DNA of 64,000 nucleotides from Effrenium voratum (lineage: Eukaryota; Sar; Dinophyceae; Suessiales; Symbiodiniaceae): contig CAUJNA010003001.1 of the NCBI GenBank assembly GCA_963377175.1, forward strand, positions 437,501-501,500. The letters are read 5' to 3'. Positions within the stretch are counted from its first letter, which is position 1, and every line of letters starts with the position of its first letter. Below the pieces are notes generated by a model. That model was not told the DNA's origin and did no database searches. It saw nothing but the letters and a program-made list of their open reading frames with translations. Positions 1 through 13,229 of this stretch are shown here, one piece after another. Both the position numbers and the translations under genes were made by a program.

Positions 1-1520
1 TGGAGACATTCCAATTGTGGGATATTCCATGTTTGCTGACAGACCCGGATACCCGCTTGTTTGGTGGTATCCTTGGCAGGCACATGATTATACGACTCAT
101 GTCGTCGTTCGAGTTGGTTTGACAACATGGTGAAGGGCAGCTATTCCTAGGGCCCCAGAGCTTCAATGTTAGCTTGGGTCGGGGTATACTTCGCTGCTAT
201 GTGGCGTGAGCTTCCTCTTCATGGCCTCATTTTTTTACCATGATCAAAGTCACTCCCTAAGTGGTGGGTTGAAGGAAAACAACCAATTCCATTTTCTGAC
301 TTTGATCACCCCCAGAAACCGTCAAAAGAATGACCCGGTATTCGCCTTGTTTGTTGGCAAGGGGCGATCGCCATCCAGGCGGCACAAGAAGTAAAGTCTG
401 ACATGTTGGGGACACATCATTTGGAACGCATCCCAGTCCACCTCCAGTCAACCCTGCGCACCCCACGTTCACCCATCGTCAATTGGCCGTCAACCAGACC
501 ATCCAAATAGCTTGCACGCCCTGGAAGACCAAAATATTATCCTTTTTCATGTTGCCCAGGGACCCCCAGACAGAGAAATGTCAAAAAAACATGGATTTGA
601 AACCGCCTCAGAAAGGCATCCCTGAAGAATAAAAACAAACCTGATCTTGAATCTGTTTGGTTTGAATGACTCATGGGAAATGAGTTGAATAAAGACGCTG
701 ATTGATTTAGATAGGGGGGCTCATTTTAAAGAGGATCCGGATCACTTGAAAACAAAAAAACGAAATATCCACCAGGTGGTCGATTCTTCAGGTTAGACTG
801 GCGGCCCCCGCTCCATCGCATCTGGGAGTCTTAATGAGCCTTCAGATAGGGGGCTTATCAAAAGGCAGTTGTTCTTTAACTTTCACATTAACCCCACCAG
901 CAACAAAACACCTCCAACAAAAAGACACATCCAACTTTAAAGCAAAAACACACACCAATACATCCAACACGAAAATAAATAAAAAAAAGCCTTCGGCTCC
1001 ACTTGACTTGAAACGCCGCCTCAAAAAGGCTTCGCTTATCCCTCGAGCCCCGCGCGCACTCTGTGGTGAGGATCATGGAGGCGATGGAGCTGGCGTTCTG
1101 CAGCGCGGAACGGGCCACCTGCGAAGCGGCGAGTCATTGGGTTTCAAGGGGTGCGGTGGTTAAAAGCTTGGTTCTTGATGCATTTTTCATGGGCTTGGTG
1201 TTTTGTTCAAAGGTTGGTACTTCATCTTGGGCTCTTGTCTTGAAGGGGAGGTCCTTTCTTTTTAGTTGGCATCGCCCCTCTGTGAGGTTGGTGTGAAGGG
1301 AACACCTACAAAAGAAACAACTATCGGAAGCCACGAAGGTCAGATTTTTGATGAAAGGCCTGGCTTTCGGAGTACTTGGGCTTTCTTGTTTTAGATACCC
1401 TTGGCTTTGCTTTTTGAGGGGGGGCCAAAGCAAATCCAGAGGTCGTGTGCCAACATATGACTTGTGGCGCTAAAACTAGACCAACACTTCACAAACGTGA
1501 AGGTCGAAAGATTGCGCGGC

Positions 1521-1632
1521 TGCTTTCTGCTCCCCTGCTAAAAGCTTAACTTTTAGTCGTTTCATACGGAAAACCAATGAGTTGGCAAAAGTTGTTCAGT
1601 CCCAACATCCCTTGGCAAATGCACCAAAGATT
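1521..1632 (+). repeat. Dispersed repeat R1, copy a
   Basis: About 110 bases that match 28916-29023 in the same orientation with scattered substitutions and small indels. Both copies begin TGCTTTCTGCTCCCCTGC and carry a short palindrome (CTAAAAG, 5-nt loop, CTTTTAG) near the start, then GTTGGCAAAA and ATGCACCAAAG further on. The shared hairpin near one end fits a MITE- or SINE-like unit, but element ends and target duplications were not found. Confidence 0.7.
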
Positions 1633-2508
1633 GGCTGCTGGCAACTCAACCCTTACACGTGGGTGACAGAACCACTCGACTGCACCCCTCTTGGCTTTGA
1701 GTTTCCGGCTTGAACTTCCACTACCTGCGAAAAGAACAAACCTTCTTGAGCCCAGCAACACCTCACCCCTCCCCCCCTCCCCCGGTTTTTCGGCCAACGC
1801 AAATAGTTGGGCTAAGTGCAGAAGAAATTCCAAACAAGTGAAACTGGGAGCATGTACACGAAGTTGGTCAAAAATCTGCGATTCTTGAAGTGGGTCAAGC
1901 TTCAGTCTCAAATCTCAGATATAAATATATTCTATCGCAATCTTTGTAGTAAAGGGCAAAGATAGAAACTGCCGCCAATCGATTGCCCAACCACGTCTGC
2001 AGATTTGGTTGAAACTCATTCAGAAATTCATGGCTTCATGTGCCTTCCAGCCATGAAGGCTGGCAATGGCCATGGCTCAGCTTTTCGGGTAGAGAAATAC
2101 AGCGGCTTGGCAGTGGACATTTCGCCCCAGACATACCGCCCGAGAAACCCCGCGGGCTTTCGTCTCGCTCGATCTGTCGAGGGGCCTTGGCTGGATCAAT
2201 GATGCCACACCTCGGAGCGAATTTCAGCAAAAGGCGCAGCATCTCTGAAATGCTTGCGGGCAAAGGACACCAAAGGAAACCCGAAGAGCTGAAAATGGCG
2301 AGTCAAGTCCGGCATGTTGAACATATCATATCATGCTTTACTCGCTTGGTGCGCCACATCCGCTGCCCAAAAGGTACACGTAAACACTCACGCTCACCGA
2401 CTACAAAGGTGCGAATCAAGGCTGGCTTGTTTGTCCGGGGTTCAACATGTTCCGTCCTCCTTTAGCCTGGCGAGATTTCTGTATCTATAACTTGTAGCAT
2501 ACTGTACT

Positions 2509-2533
2509 ATATATATATATATATATATATATT
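2509..2533. repeat. TA dinucleotide microsatellite
   Basis: A run of alternating T and A of about 25 bases. Similar short runs occur at about 15919-15932 and 29168-29195. No function is implied. Confidence 0.9.
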
Positions 2534-3077
2534 TGACGACGCCAAAGGCATGTGACAATTCTCATCGAAAGGGGAAGATACCAAGCGAGAGCGACACCAA
2601 ACCAACAAAACCATATGATTACTGCAAGCCACCTGAACAAAAGAGACCAAATCTGCAAATGGCAAGATGTTGACCATGGGACATGCATTATGATATACTA
2701 TTATTACCCGCGCTTGTAGATGATAAGTGTGGCATACCTCCGAAGAAAAAAACAAAAGCAAAAAACACCTATGCTCGTGTGGAGCTTATTTGCCAATTGG
2801 GGTACCCTCGCTTTCATCATCATGGAACCCACCAGAAGGCAGGTTTTTTGTTGGTGGGAGGGCAATCAAACAAGAACCACCCTAAACATGATGGGGTTTC
2901 CTTTTGGCTTCCAAAGCAGTTCATTTTATACGCCTTGCTCGGCGGCACCCTTTGCGGGCTTTCACCCATGCACACTCTCATGAACGAAGGCAAAAACCAA
3001 AGGTAACCCCTAAACTTGAGGAAATACTTTTCAGAGCTTTGGCAGAACGGTTCTCAGACATCACTGACGAACATCGA

Positions 3078-3152
3078 ACCTGACTGGGGGTTCCTGGAAG
3101 ACCATGTTCCTAAATGGACCCTCTGGTGAGTTGCATGCTAGTTGGTGGAAGA
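3078..3152 (+). repeat. Dispersed repeat R2, copy a
   Basis: About 75 bases matching 13813-13887 in the same orientation. Shared words are ACCTGACTGGGGG, TCCTGGAAGAC, ATGTTCCT and CCTCTGGTG, with about a quarter of positions diverged. It is an old dispersed repeat of unknown type. Confidence 0.6.
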
Positions 3153-4313
3153 ATGCTTTTGGGTTGTAGCTGACTTTCAAGTGAAAGCTCTTCCCCCTGA
3201 AAAGGGGAGATGGGCACGTCTGGAGGTCTGGACTCGGTCCTTTGTTTTCCTTTTCGAGCGCCCGGCTCCAGCATGTCACCATACTCCAGCATCAGCGCAT
3301 CAAAGCCTGGCGATGGCGCGAGGCGCGCTACTGAATCCAGCCTCCCTCTAGGGGTATTGAAGGGGCCCAGCGGATCAAACTGCGATTCGATGGGAGTTGA
3401 CACAAGAAAGCACATCCTCTAAATTGAGGCACATTTTGTTGAAAGGGAGTTGAACCCTAGGGGAGTGGGGGTACTTGCAAAGCACCAATCAGGAACTCTA
3501 AGCGCTCTAAGTCAGCAAAGCGAATGTTGAGGGGCAGGCAACCATAGATGAACCAGCTGCGGGAAATCTATGGTGATCCAGTTGGTAGACATGATTCCGC
3601 AATATGTAGAATGCGTCCAATCCTAAAGTAAGTCTCCCAAAAAAGGATCCATCCAGACAAGGGGTTTTGTTTTTTCCCTAGTTGAGCTCAAAGCAATCTA
3701 TGAACATTAGTCAGTGTTGTTTTGCCAGCGAATTTGGAAAATGAGAATCAAGACAAAGGGACGTTCACTCCCCTATGTATGGATCATGCCCTCCCGATGA
3801 TTCCCCCCATACGTTATTTTCCTTGTCCCCACAAAGGGGGAACTCTTTATTTCCCCTTTCCCCTCATGCACAAAATCACCTTGTCGTGTTGGTTGCCATG
3901 CTGGTCATTTCTCGACTCGCCCAAGGAAGTAAACCCAGGGTGCAATGCAAACGCCCAAGCCAAATAACTGTTTGTTTCCAGTTACCTTTCTAGTAAGTAA
4001 CCAGGGAAAACATTCCATCATGAAAAGTCTAAAATTGAAGGTGCTTGGTTCACAAATGGCCAGTGGGAGAACTTCTTGTTACGGTGAATGGCCTACATAT
4101 TGAAAGTAGGCAATAAAACAAGGGAACACCTGTGATCCGTTCCCTGTAGAGTCAACTACGCTCCCCAAAAAACATCCTCTTTGCTCCCCTGTTTCCACTG
4201 ACAGTCTGAATGGCCACTGAGCAAGTAGCTTGCTGATAATAATGGGCGCAGCTCAGCTTATGAAGCCTGTAGGAACCACAACACTGGCTACAGGTTGTAA
4301 GTAAACCTACATG

Positions 4314-4400
4314 AAACCACCACACCCCGGTCCTTCAACCAAAACAAGCTGAAAAACAGACCCACATCCAACCACCACACCCCGGTCCTTCAATCAAAAC
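4314..4400 (+). repeat. Direct duplication of a 31-bp segment
   Basis: The segment starting ACCACCACACCCCGGTCC occurs at 4314-4345 and again at 4369-4400 with one or two differences, about 55 bases apart. It is a small tandem duplication in non-coding DNA. Confidence 0.85.
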
Positions 4401-7400
4401 CAGTAGAACACAAAGGGGCGAACCCCGCTGGCCGTTTTGGGGCCAAGAGAAAGCCACCGAACCCACCCGACGCACTCGGCAGAGAAATCTTCGCCTTGGG
4501 TTGTGGACTCCGCGGCCATCACCTGGCCACGGGCCGAAACCGCGTGACTGGGGAGCAACGGTATTTTGTGAAGTGGTTTTGAACAGAGGTCTGGGTGAAT
4601 AAGATTTCACCAGCCAATGAGGTGGTTGGGGGATATTCCCCACATCAACCACCATTTGGAGTGAGGTCGTGTGAGGTCGTGATAATTCACCCAGAGAGGT
4701 TTGGAATCCAGTTTGGAAGCTCCATATCCGATTCCCAGGTGGCAAAATAGGGAGACCCCGGTTTGTTGGTGTGTCCCTTCATTAGTCGGGATGAACAAAA
4801 AAACCTCCCACGTCCCAAGCTGAGGAGTTGGAATGGTGACAAAATCTACGCACATCGATCGGCACCAACTGATTGCGATTGGGATTGGTATTCAAAACAA
4901 GTTTCATCCAAGGCGCTGGAATTTGTCCATTGGTGGTTAGGTTGTCTGGTAAGCTAAATGGTTAATTAGTTGTTAGCTGCCCTAGTTACAAGGGTTGACA
5001 ATGAAGTCAATTTGTGGAGGTGCATTGCCAAGCTAGTCAGTGGTACGATTCTGGCCATAACCTACTTAAAGCTGGGCTAACTCCACCTAAAAAAACTTCC
5101 AAGCAGGTCCTAAGCTGGGTCAGCAACCGCGTACTAACTTGGTTGAATACTCAGCTCAGCCGGGAAAACTGAAGCATGCCCGCAGTTGAGGTCTTTGGGG
5201 GGCGTCCTTTAGCTTGGAGATCCATACCTTTCACCCTCGAAGCCTCTTTTCGGACTCGCTCGAATCATTTTGGGGCACATTTGGGGCATCTGCAGGACCC
5301 CAAGTCCTTCCCGAACAGCCGACAAATGTACCGTCTCATTTCGGCCATCCTCCGGTCTATGGCCATAGCCGCGCTGCGCTTGAAACTTTATCCAAACTCC
5401 GAGCGGTTGATGATCATGTCTACAAACAAGGAAAGGATCTTTGACCGTGTCGCATGGGTGGTTCCGATGTCAGGGGCCCACATATGGCGGGCTTTGATTC
5501 ACATGTTACTTCAATTTCCACCTGGTCCCTAGTTGGAGAAACACTCGTCTTGAGAAACCGCTCTGGGGTCTTAATCAATTGCCCCCTAATGGACACGGAC
5601 ATCATCCAAGAAAAGGCTTCTGCGGCAATGCAAGATGCATAACGTCGACCCCCGATAAATCAACCTGGCGGATTATGAGTGGGAGGTGTTCTCCTAAAAG
5701 AAAAGGCTCCACTCTACAATGGGACACACCCTATCAATCAACGGGGGTCGTTTATGCTGGATTCTTATGACCCCACTAAGACAAATCAAACATGTCCATA
5801 GTTGCCCAGTTCGGACCCATAAACAAAAGTCTCACCTTGGGCTGGGACTCAAAATGGAAACTCGAAAAGGGGAAGCTACAAGGGCATGTCTTTTTTAGAG
5901 GGTACCTCTCTCACCGGCAAAGGATTTCACGCGCCTTCTCCGCCACCAGGTCGCCGTTCTGCCCTGCGTTCGCCTGGCAAACGCTGGGCTGAACGGCGAC
6001 TCCCCAACCAGAGAGAAATCCGGATGCCCGAAGTATGCGAAACATGGGCGTTTTTTTTGTTGAGGGTACCCTTCATTTTCCGGGTGTTTTTTTAAAGGAG
6101 AGGTCAAAGGAGAACCAAAACAGTTTCGGAGGGTCCCCTGTTTTCAGATGCGCCCAAACAAAGGGAACAAGGAAGCAACAAAATAGGGTAGTAAAGCAAG
6201 GAACAATCCAGCAAGGACTTGCCGTTCTTACAAGCAAGGGAACAAAGGGACCGATGCTCTAACGAACCGTAATTTCCATCGATGCTGTGGTTGATTTAGT
6301 TGGTCTACTTGCTTCATATCTGGTTGGTAGCTCCCCCCATTTTCACGGATTCTTCTTTCTCGTGGGCAGGATTGGCTTTAACATGGGATTCCAGGGGCAC
6401 TCGCCCATCTTTACTGGCCATCATGCAGTTGCAACACGGTTAAGACGAAGTACGGTGGACGCAACGCAATATGCAGTAAGTAAACCATACCCACTCATAA
6501 ATCCATGGTAAACTACGGTGAACTGGAGGGTGTCCTTGTTCTCTTCCTCGCTATATTTAGGGCACCAGCCGTAGCAACGTGATAGAAGTACTTAATGCAC
6601 ACCTTTAGTATCTAACACAGGATGCACTGCTCTTAAGTCATCCCCGCGCAGTGCTACATCCACATCCGGCAAGTGGCTTGTTGCGCTGGATCAATTTAAT
6701 TACAGGAATTATGGTTGCTGCCAAGTAAAAACTCTTTTTATAACCCTGCTTTTGACTGACATTGCAGAACATGCAAGAGTTAGAAGGGTGAAATTCAGGC
6801 ACACTGCTGTATTCCTTGGGAATGTTTGGGCAAACAAGTCGCAGTTCATTCGCAACACCGTGACCTGGGAGATCTCAAAGCCTGCTTAACTGCAGGATTG
6901 TCCCCATTTGGGTGGGGGGCATGCTGCCGACCAGCGGTTGGGACTTGTGCCACACAGGCGGTGTGGCCCCTTTCGGTGGGTTGCAAATCTGTTGCCACAA
7001 TCCGTGCTTCCTCTGCCACAAACGGGCAACACCCAGTGCTCTTGTGGCCTCACGTGTCAACCAGCGCACTTGAGGAAAAAGCACTATGACTATGAATATG
7101 TCTTTGGCATGGGTATGAACCTGTATTGGTTGGACCCTCTGGTGACAATTGTGGTTTCAACTACTTAGTAATCTGGGCAAATGTCTTGGACCTAACACAT
7201 CGAAAACAAGAGATCCTCGAGTAGACTCATAGTGAGATCGATGTACCTCCATCTGTGCTTGGCCAAGCCACACTCCATATTCGGGATAGCCGGACAGCAA
7301 TCGCTGTATCTTCGCAGTGTTTGTTAGAGCTTGCGCATCGTCAGCTCCTGCGCTTGAACCCAAATAGGGGGTCCCCCAAATGGCGATTCCTCCAAATGGC

Positions 7401-7990
7401 GCATGGCTCGCGTGGGCTCCATCTACCAAATCCTGAAACCAGTTGGATCTTCAAGCAAAGGGCCTACGTCATGGCGCACTCGTTTTACGCCCAGGTCCTC
7501 ACCAAATTCACAAAAACAAAAACAACACGCTGGCAGCCTTTGGGTTTCCAACCCCCCCAAACGAAAGAGGAATCAGGGGCAAACGGTTAGAGGGGAGTGG
7601 CAGGTTGGGATTTGTTGAAACTGCCCAGGAAACAATGCGGTACACTTTCAAAGCGGCTAGCTTGAAAAGGAAAAGGTCTGCTGATGACAACTTCCCCTCC
7701 CGCGCAAGACACATTCTTTCCTAAGACCGAAAGAAGACAGGAAGGGAGTTGCTCCCCTTCCCGTTGATTCCTAAAGCTTGGCAAAAAAAGGGGGAGCGGG
7801 GGGTTGGAGCCGGGGGTTGGAATCCTGTGCTGTAAGAAGCTCCCAAACCCGGAAAAATCGCCGGCTGGGCCGCGATGCGCTTCATGGGAGCGGACATGGA
7901 CTCAGCCACGATCAGCGCCCCCTTCAGCTCGTCCTCGTGATCCACCAAGCATGGAGGCGTGAAGTGGGTGTGGGGCCCAAAATAGGGTAA

Positions 7991-8076
7991 GCCCAACATG
8001 GAACCCCTGGTGAATGGAACAAGGACTAAACCCTGCGGTCCAATTCCTGGTGGTTTAATTTTGACCCATACCCAAG
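7991..8076 (+). repeat. Dispersed repeat R3, copy a
   Basis: About 86 bases matching 9892-9976 in the same orientation. Both copies share TGCGGTCCAATTCCTGGT and TTGACCCATACCC with small indels between them. The copies lie only 1.9 kb apart, so local duplication and independent insertion are both possible. Confidence 0.7.
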
Positions 8077-9891
8077 CAAGTGAGTTTTCAGGAATTTAGT
8101 GAGTCCCTCCATGTCCCTCCCAAACCAACATAGATGATCCATCGACTACTGGAAGCTTTGCCTGGCCCTCATACAGCCAGCAGTCCCGGAGGTGCGGTTT
8201 CACATTCTGCTAAGGGAACAGCCTCCTCAGAAATTGGCTATTAAGTACTCTCGGCAAATGGGTGGTTTCGTAAAAAAAAAGCGATGGGATCAAAGCTTGC
8301 AACCATCTTTCAAAACAAGATCAAATTGGGAGGGACGTGAGGGGCCCTCCAATTTTCACACTACTTACATTTTGAGCATGTTTTTACGGAGGGTATGGTA
8401 ACTGCTTGACGGAGGCATATTGAACATGCAGCCCAAATATGGGGTACACCAAACATATGCTGAGATTCTGCTTGCTAAGTCAACCTTGAAGAATTGAATC
8501 ATCTCGGAGACCAAAGAAATGGACGGACCCTGCGACCCCTGGACCACGATCCTCGCTGAGGTTCTCCATTGCCCACTCCCGCACGGACTTGGACATGTGG
8601 CACCTCGGCACGTGACGCCCCCAACCTCCTGCCCGCCACCTCCCAGGCCAAAACGGTAGCCAAGCCCACAGACCCCGCTTTTAAACTTTGGGGGGGGCGG
8701 GGGGGGCCATGGACACTTAGGGTCGATTTTGCAACCTCCTTCATTTAGGGTATTGGTTTCTAAGGTTCCAGGCTGCAAACTAACCTCTAAGTGTCCATCA
8801 TACGGGGCGGGGGGAGCAATTTGCCTGTAAGACCAGACTTGCAACCAAACTTGCGGCCTTCAGGGGGACAGTCTTCGAGGGTGCTGGCAAGGTCCCTGAA
8901 AATAAATACAACTCCTCGAGGTCAAGGACTGTTCTCAATGCCGCGGTCTACCAAATGAGAAATAACCATGGAGGGCCCTGTTGGCAGATGGGTTTCTTGC
9001 CGGCCGCCTCAGGATCCCATGCTTGTAAGGGTATTCCACCGTACGGATGTTACCCTCTTTCGCGACAAGGCTCAACTGTGATAGTGAAAGCAGAACACAA
9101 CAGCAAGAGTCAGTTGAATCAAACTTGGGCAAAAACACGCACTCACATACTTGGGTGGCCAAAACATTGTGAACAGGTGAGCTGCATGGTACAACAACGC
9201 AACAATAGTCAATCACAGCTGTCCCACTTAATCATCACCATTGTGTTGAACCTACTGCCCTTCCGTTTCATCTTGAAGGGACCCCTGTCAGGTGCCATGT
9301 TTGTGGGAGGGTAATTGCGTGGGTTGCACACTCAGAAAGGGACACCTGAGAGTCCAACACCAGTCACACTTTTTCTTGAGGGTCACCTTTTCGTCCTTTG
9401 CTGTCCTTTCGTTTTCCTATTTTGAGACCCGGGAAGGGCTTTTGCTATCATCCTCATTCAGCCAGCTAGGCTTTAGATGGCCAAAGGAACCCGATTATTT
9501 GGGCTCTGCACACCTGGGCTTCCCCAGCAAGCAGGCGCCGCCCCCCGGCACGATGCCCTCATCCACTGCCGCCTGCGGTGCGACCGAGGCAAGGGGGTGG
9601 GGTGGAGGGGGGAGCAAAACGCACTGAGTTTGTCTATTCAGTGGACGTTAGACCCTGTTAGAAAGGGGCTCTGAGAATCCACGCCCGTGCCTCAAAACGA
9701 CAATTACTAACAGTTGGCTGAAAGCCATCGTGTTAAAGACTCGCCTTCGCTTGTACACTTGTTTTACCCTATTGACTCCAGTATCCCTACCAACCTTTTA
9801 GTGGTAGCTCAATGACAAACCACTGTGCCATTTACAGGGATCGCTCAAATCACCAGACCAACAAAAAACAACGGCAGGGTCAAAAAATGGG

Positions 9892-9976
9892 GCAACCCCA
9901 AAATGGAACCCTGGCAAATGGAAACAAGGACCCGCACCTGCGGTCCAATTCCTGGTTTCATCTTGACCCATACCCC
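9892..9976 (+). repeat. Dispersed repeat R3, copy b
   Basis: Partner of 7991-8076. Directly downstream, at about 10001-10036, is a run of four to five CTGACCCGG units. Confidence 0.7.
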
Positions 9977-10000
9977 CTTGAGGCGTGCCGAGCCGAGTGG

Positions 10001-10036
10001 CTGACCCGCTGACCCGGCTGACCCGGCTGACCCGAG
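10001..10036 (+). repeat. Short tandem repeat of TGACCCGGC
   Basis: Four imperfect 9-11-bp units of the form (C)TGACCCGG(C) in a row, next to dispersed repeat R3 copy b. No gene context. Confidence 0.8.
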
Positions 10037-12476
10037 CGCGCGATTTTGCCTTGGTGGCGTTGATGGCATCCTCGAGTCTCAGCTTCTTGTCCTGGCGATT
10101 CCGAGCTTTTCGCTGGCCTCTACACACCCGGGGGTGGGAAGGGGGGGCTACTTCTTTGGAGGTGGTACAGCTTTCGTGGTTGGTTTTAAAGGAAACCAAA
10201 AGGAAAAACATAATATTCTAGATCATTATTGTTATTATTACTATTTTTATCTTTTGGCGGTTCCTAAAAAGACTCACCCAAAGAGTAAGGCCAACCAAGA
10301 CCCACCGAACAAGAAACCTAGACCCAAGACCAACACCAGTCAAACAAGATTCAATATCCTGGCTACACCCCGACAAACCGATTCTGGCTTTTGGTTCTAA
10401 CAACGTGGTTCTACAAATGCGTAAGTACAATACCCAGAAAGCCAAGTAGAACCATTCACCAAAATCGGGGTTCGCACACTCACCGTCAAACGTCACGCCT
10501 ACCCGGGGGGCCCTCACTTTACACTGGCTCAAGAGGTAATGCTTAAAACCATCTGGTTTTTTAAGGGGAGCCGGACAACTTGTGAATTTCCTTTGGTTTT
10601 CCCTTTAAAAGAGACAAGCACAGGGTACCAACTCAGCAGAACAAGACACCCCCATGGCCATTGGACCCCGCGCAAAACGCGCCTTGAGCTCTGTCTCAGT
10701 GGTGGCACCCACCTGGCAGAAATCTGACCCTGCAAAAAGGAGAGAAACTTGTTGATGGTGAACGGGACAAGAAGAGCATCCCCAGATTGAAAGTAGAGGC
10801 AAAAAATCCTTTTGGTCAGTAAAGGGGGTGATGTCTACTTTCTCCCAACTGCTTCGAATAATACGAATGACAATGTCAAATGGATCCCTTTCTGTGGGTG
10901 GCAGATCCGAACAAACAAATGGTATGTCACGGTCGTAGAAAGCGGTTGTCGCGTTCCAGTTGCCAAAGATGTAATCCAAGGTAATCCAAGGTACGCTACC
11001 AAACAAGTTCGCAGTGGTGAAAAACTGTCGCCCCTTCTCTGGTGGCCAAACAGTTTTGTCACTGAATCCTTGGCTTCAGGCGTTGCGGGGTCTTGGCTAG
11101 GATTGTTTCAAATCGGCCACAGAAACAAGTGAACATCCCATACGGTGAGACGTCCAGCCCGAACAACCGGTTCAACTGCTTGCTGGCCGACTAACTGTTG
11201 ATTTGCAAGAGATGTACCGGGCGCAGGCTGTACCGATCACCTGGATTGTGCCAACCACCCAGTTTAAACAACTTGCCCTTTAAAGGGTCCATGACAGCTG
11301 GTTGCTTCAGCCCATCCGCACAGTTCGAGGGGTTAGCACAAAGCCAAGCACTTCAACCTTTGCTTGGGGTACAGCAAAAAACGTATACTCAGATTCTGTC
11401 TCATACTTGGTCAACTAAAACACAACATACCAGAGGAGCGGGCTGACTCCCGGCTCCACCTGGCTGAATCGAGGCCGACGCGACTCTGCTCTGGCCTTGA
11501 TGAGGGCGACACCTCCCACCAGCTTGGCGAGCCGCTTCTCGAGCTGCTCTTTGGTATAAGAGCTTTTCGTCTCCTCGATCTGCCTGCAACCAATTGGTTG
11601 GGAACTAACTCTGCCGTCCGTTTTCAGTTCCCCTGCCAAGAGTGTATTTCTAGTGGGTTAAATTGGAGAAGACCACGAAACCATGCCCTTGGCTCTCCCA
11701 TGAAAACCAACTTTTCACGCGAAACCACATGAAGCCGACTATAGTTCCACAAGAGAACAGAAACCACCAGAAATTCGATACCCTAGTGCAGGAAAGCAAG
11801 GACCAATAAACCCTGGGTGACTTTTTTGAGGGCATTCCAAACGGGAAACCTCCACTGCTGCGCGGAAGCACCGCGAAGTCCCTCAATCCGGGGTCGACAT
11901 TGGTTGAAAAGAGGTTAGACAAGCTCGCGCATTTCAATTAACACCACGTGCATAAAGCAGCGAGCGCTTACAAGCCGTTGGCTTTGGTTCTAAAATGGGT
12001 GTCTCACTTGCCCAGAGGACCTGGAAATACAAACTAGACCACTGTTGGAACCTCCAAATATGGACCAACGGGGAACCAAACTGTCAGATCAGGTCGCTTT
12101 GGGCAACTGAGTAAATTATAAGAAACCTCAGGCCTACCAAATAAATCGCATTCCAGTGGGGCTTAAAGACCTAGACACACTGCTGGGCGTCAAAAAAGAG
12201 GGATTCGAGGCTTCCTTTCGGTTTCCCTTTCAACCCATTCAAAAGGGGAGGGGGGGGTCCCGATCAGAAAATACACCGTCAACAGGTTGGTTTCTCTCAT
12301 AATCGGATCCCAGATTCCGTCTGGGTACCCTTCGCCTCGCAACATGGGCGTGTCATTCTTTTTATCGGACCCCCGAAAATGATGGGTTTCCTTTTGGCGT
12401 CCATGAAACACCAACCTTACAAGGGTATCCTCAACTCATTTGGGGGTTATCCTATATTACTTTTCCCGGAAACCCT

Positions 12477-13229
<753 letters not shown>

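Larger units (their letters stand above)
1..12470. other. Non-coding repeat-rich DNA
   Basis: I see no convincing gene here. The open frames are short (under about 160 codons), overlap on both strands and show no recognisable domain or consistent reading frame. The stretch is made of diverged dispersed repeats (annotated separately), short tandem duplications and a TA microsatellite. Phrases such as 'gggtttgaaaggacccc', 'ggtccaattcctgg' and 'cctggaagac' recur, as expected of old, low-copy transposon remains. No tRNA or rRNA was recognised by eye. Confidence 0.6.

Noticed and set aside
8365..8844. 159-codon minus-strand frame
   Set aside because: Pro/Gly-rich product of a G-run area, no domain, overlapped by another frame.
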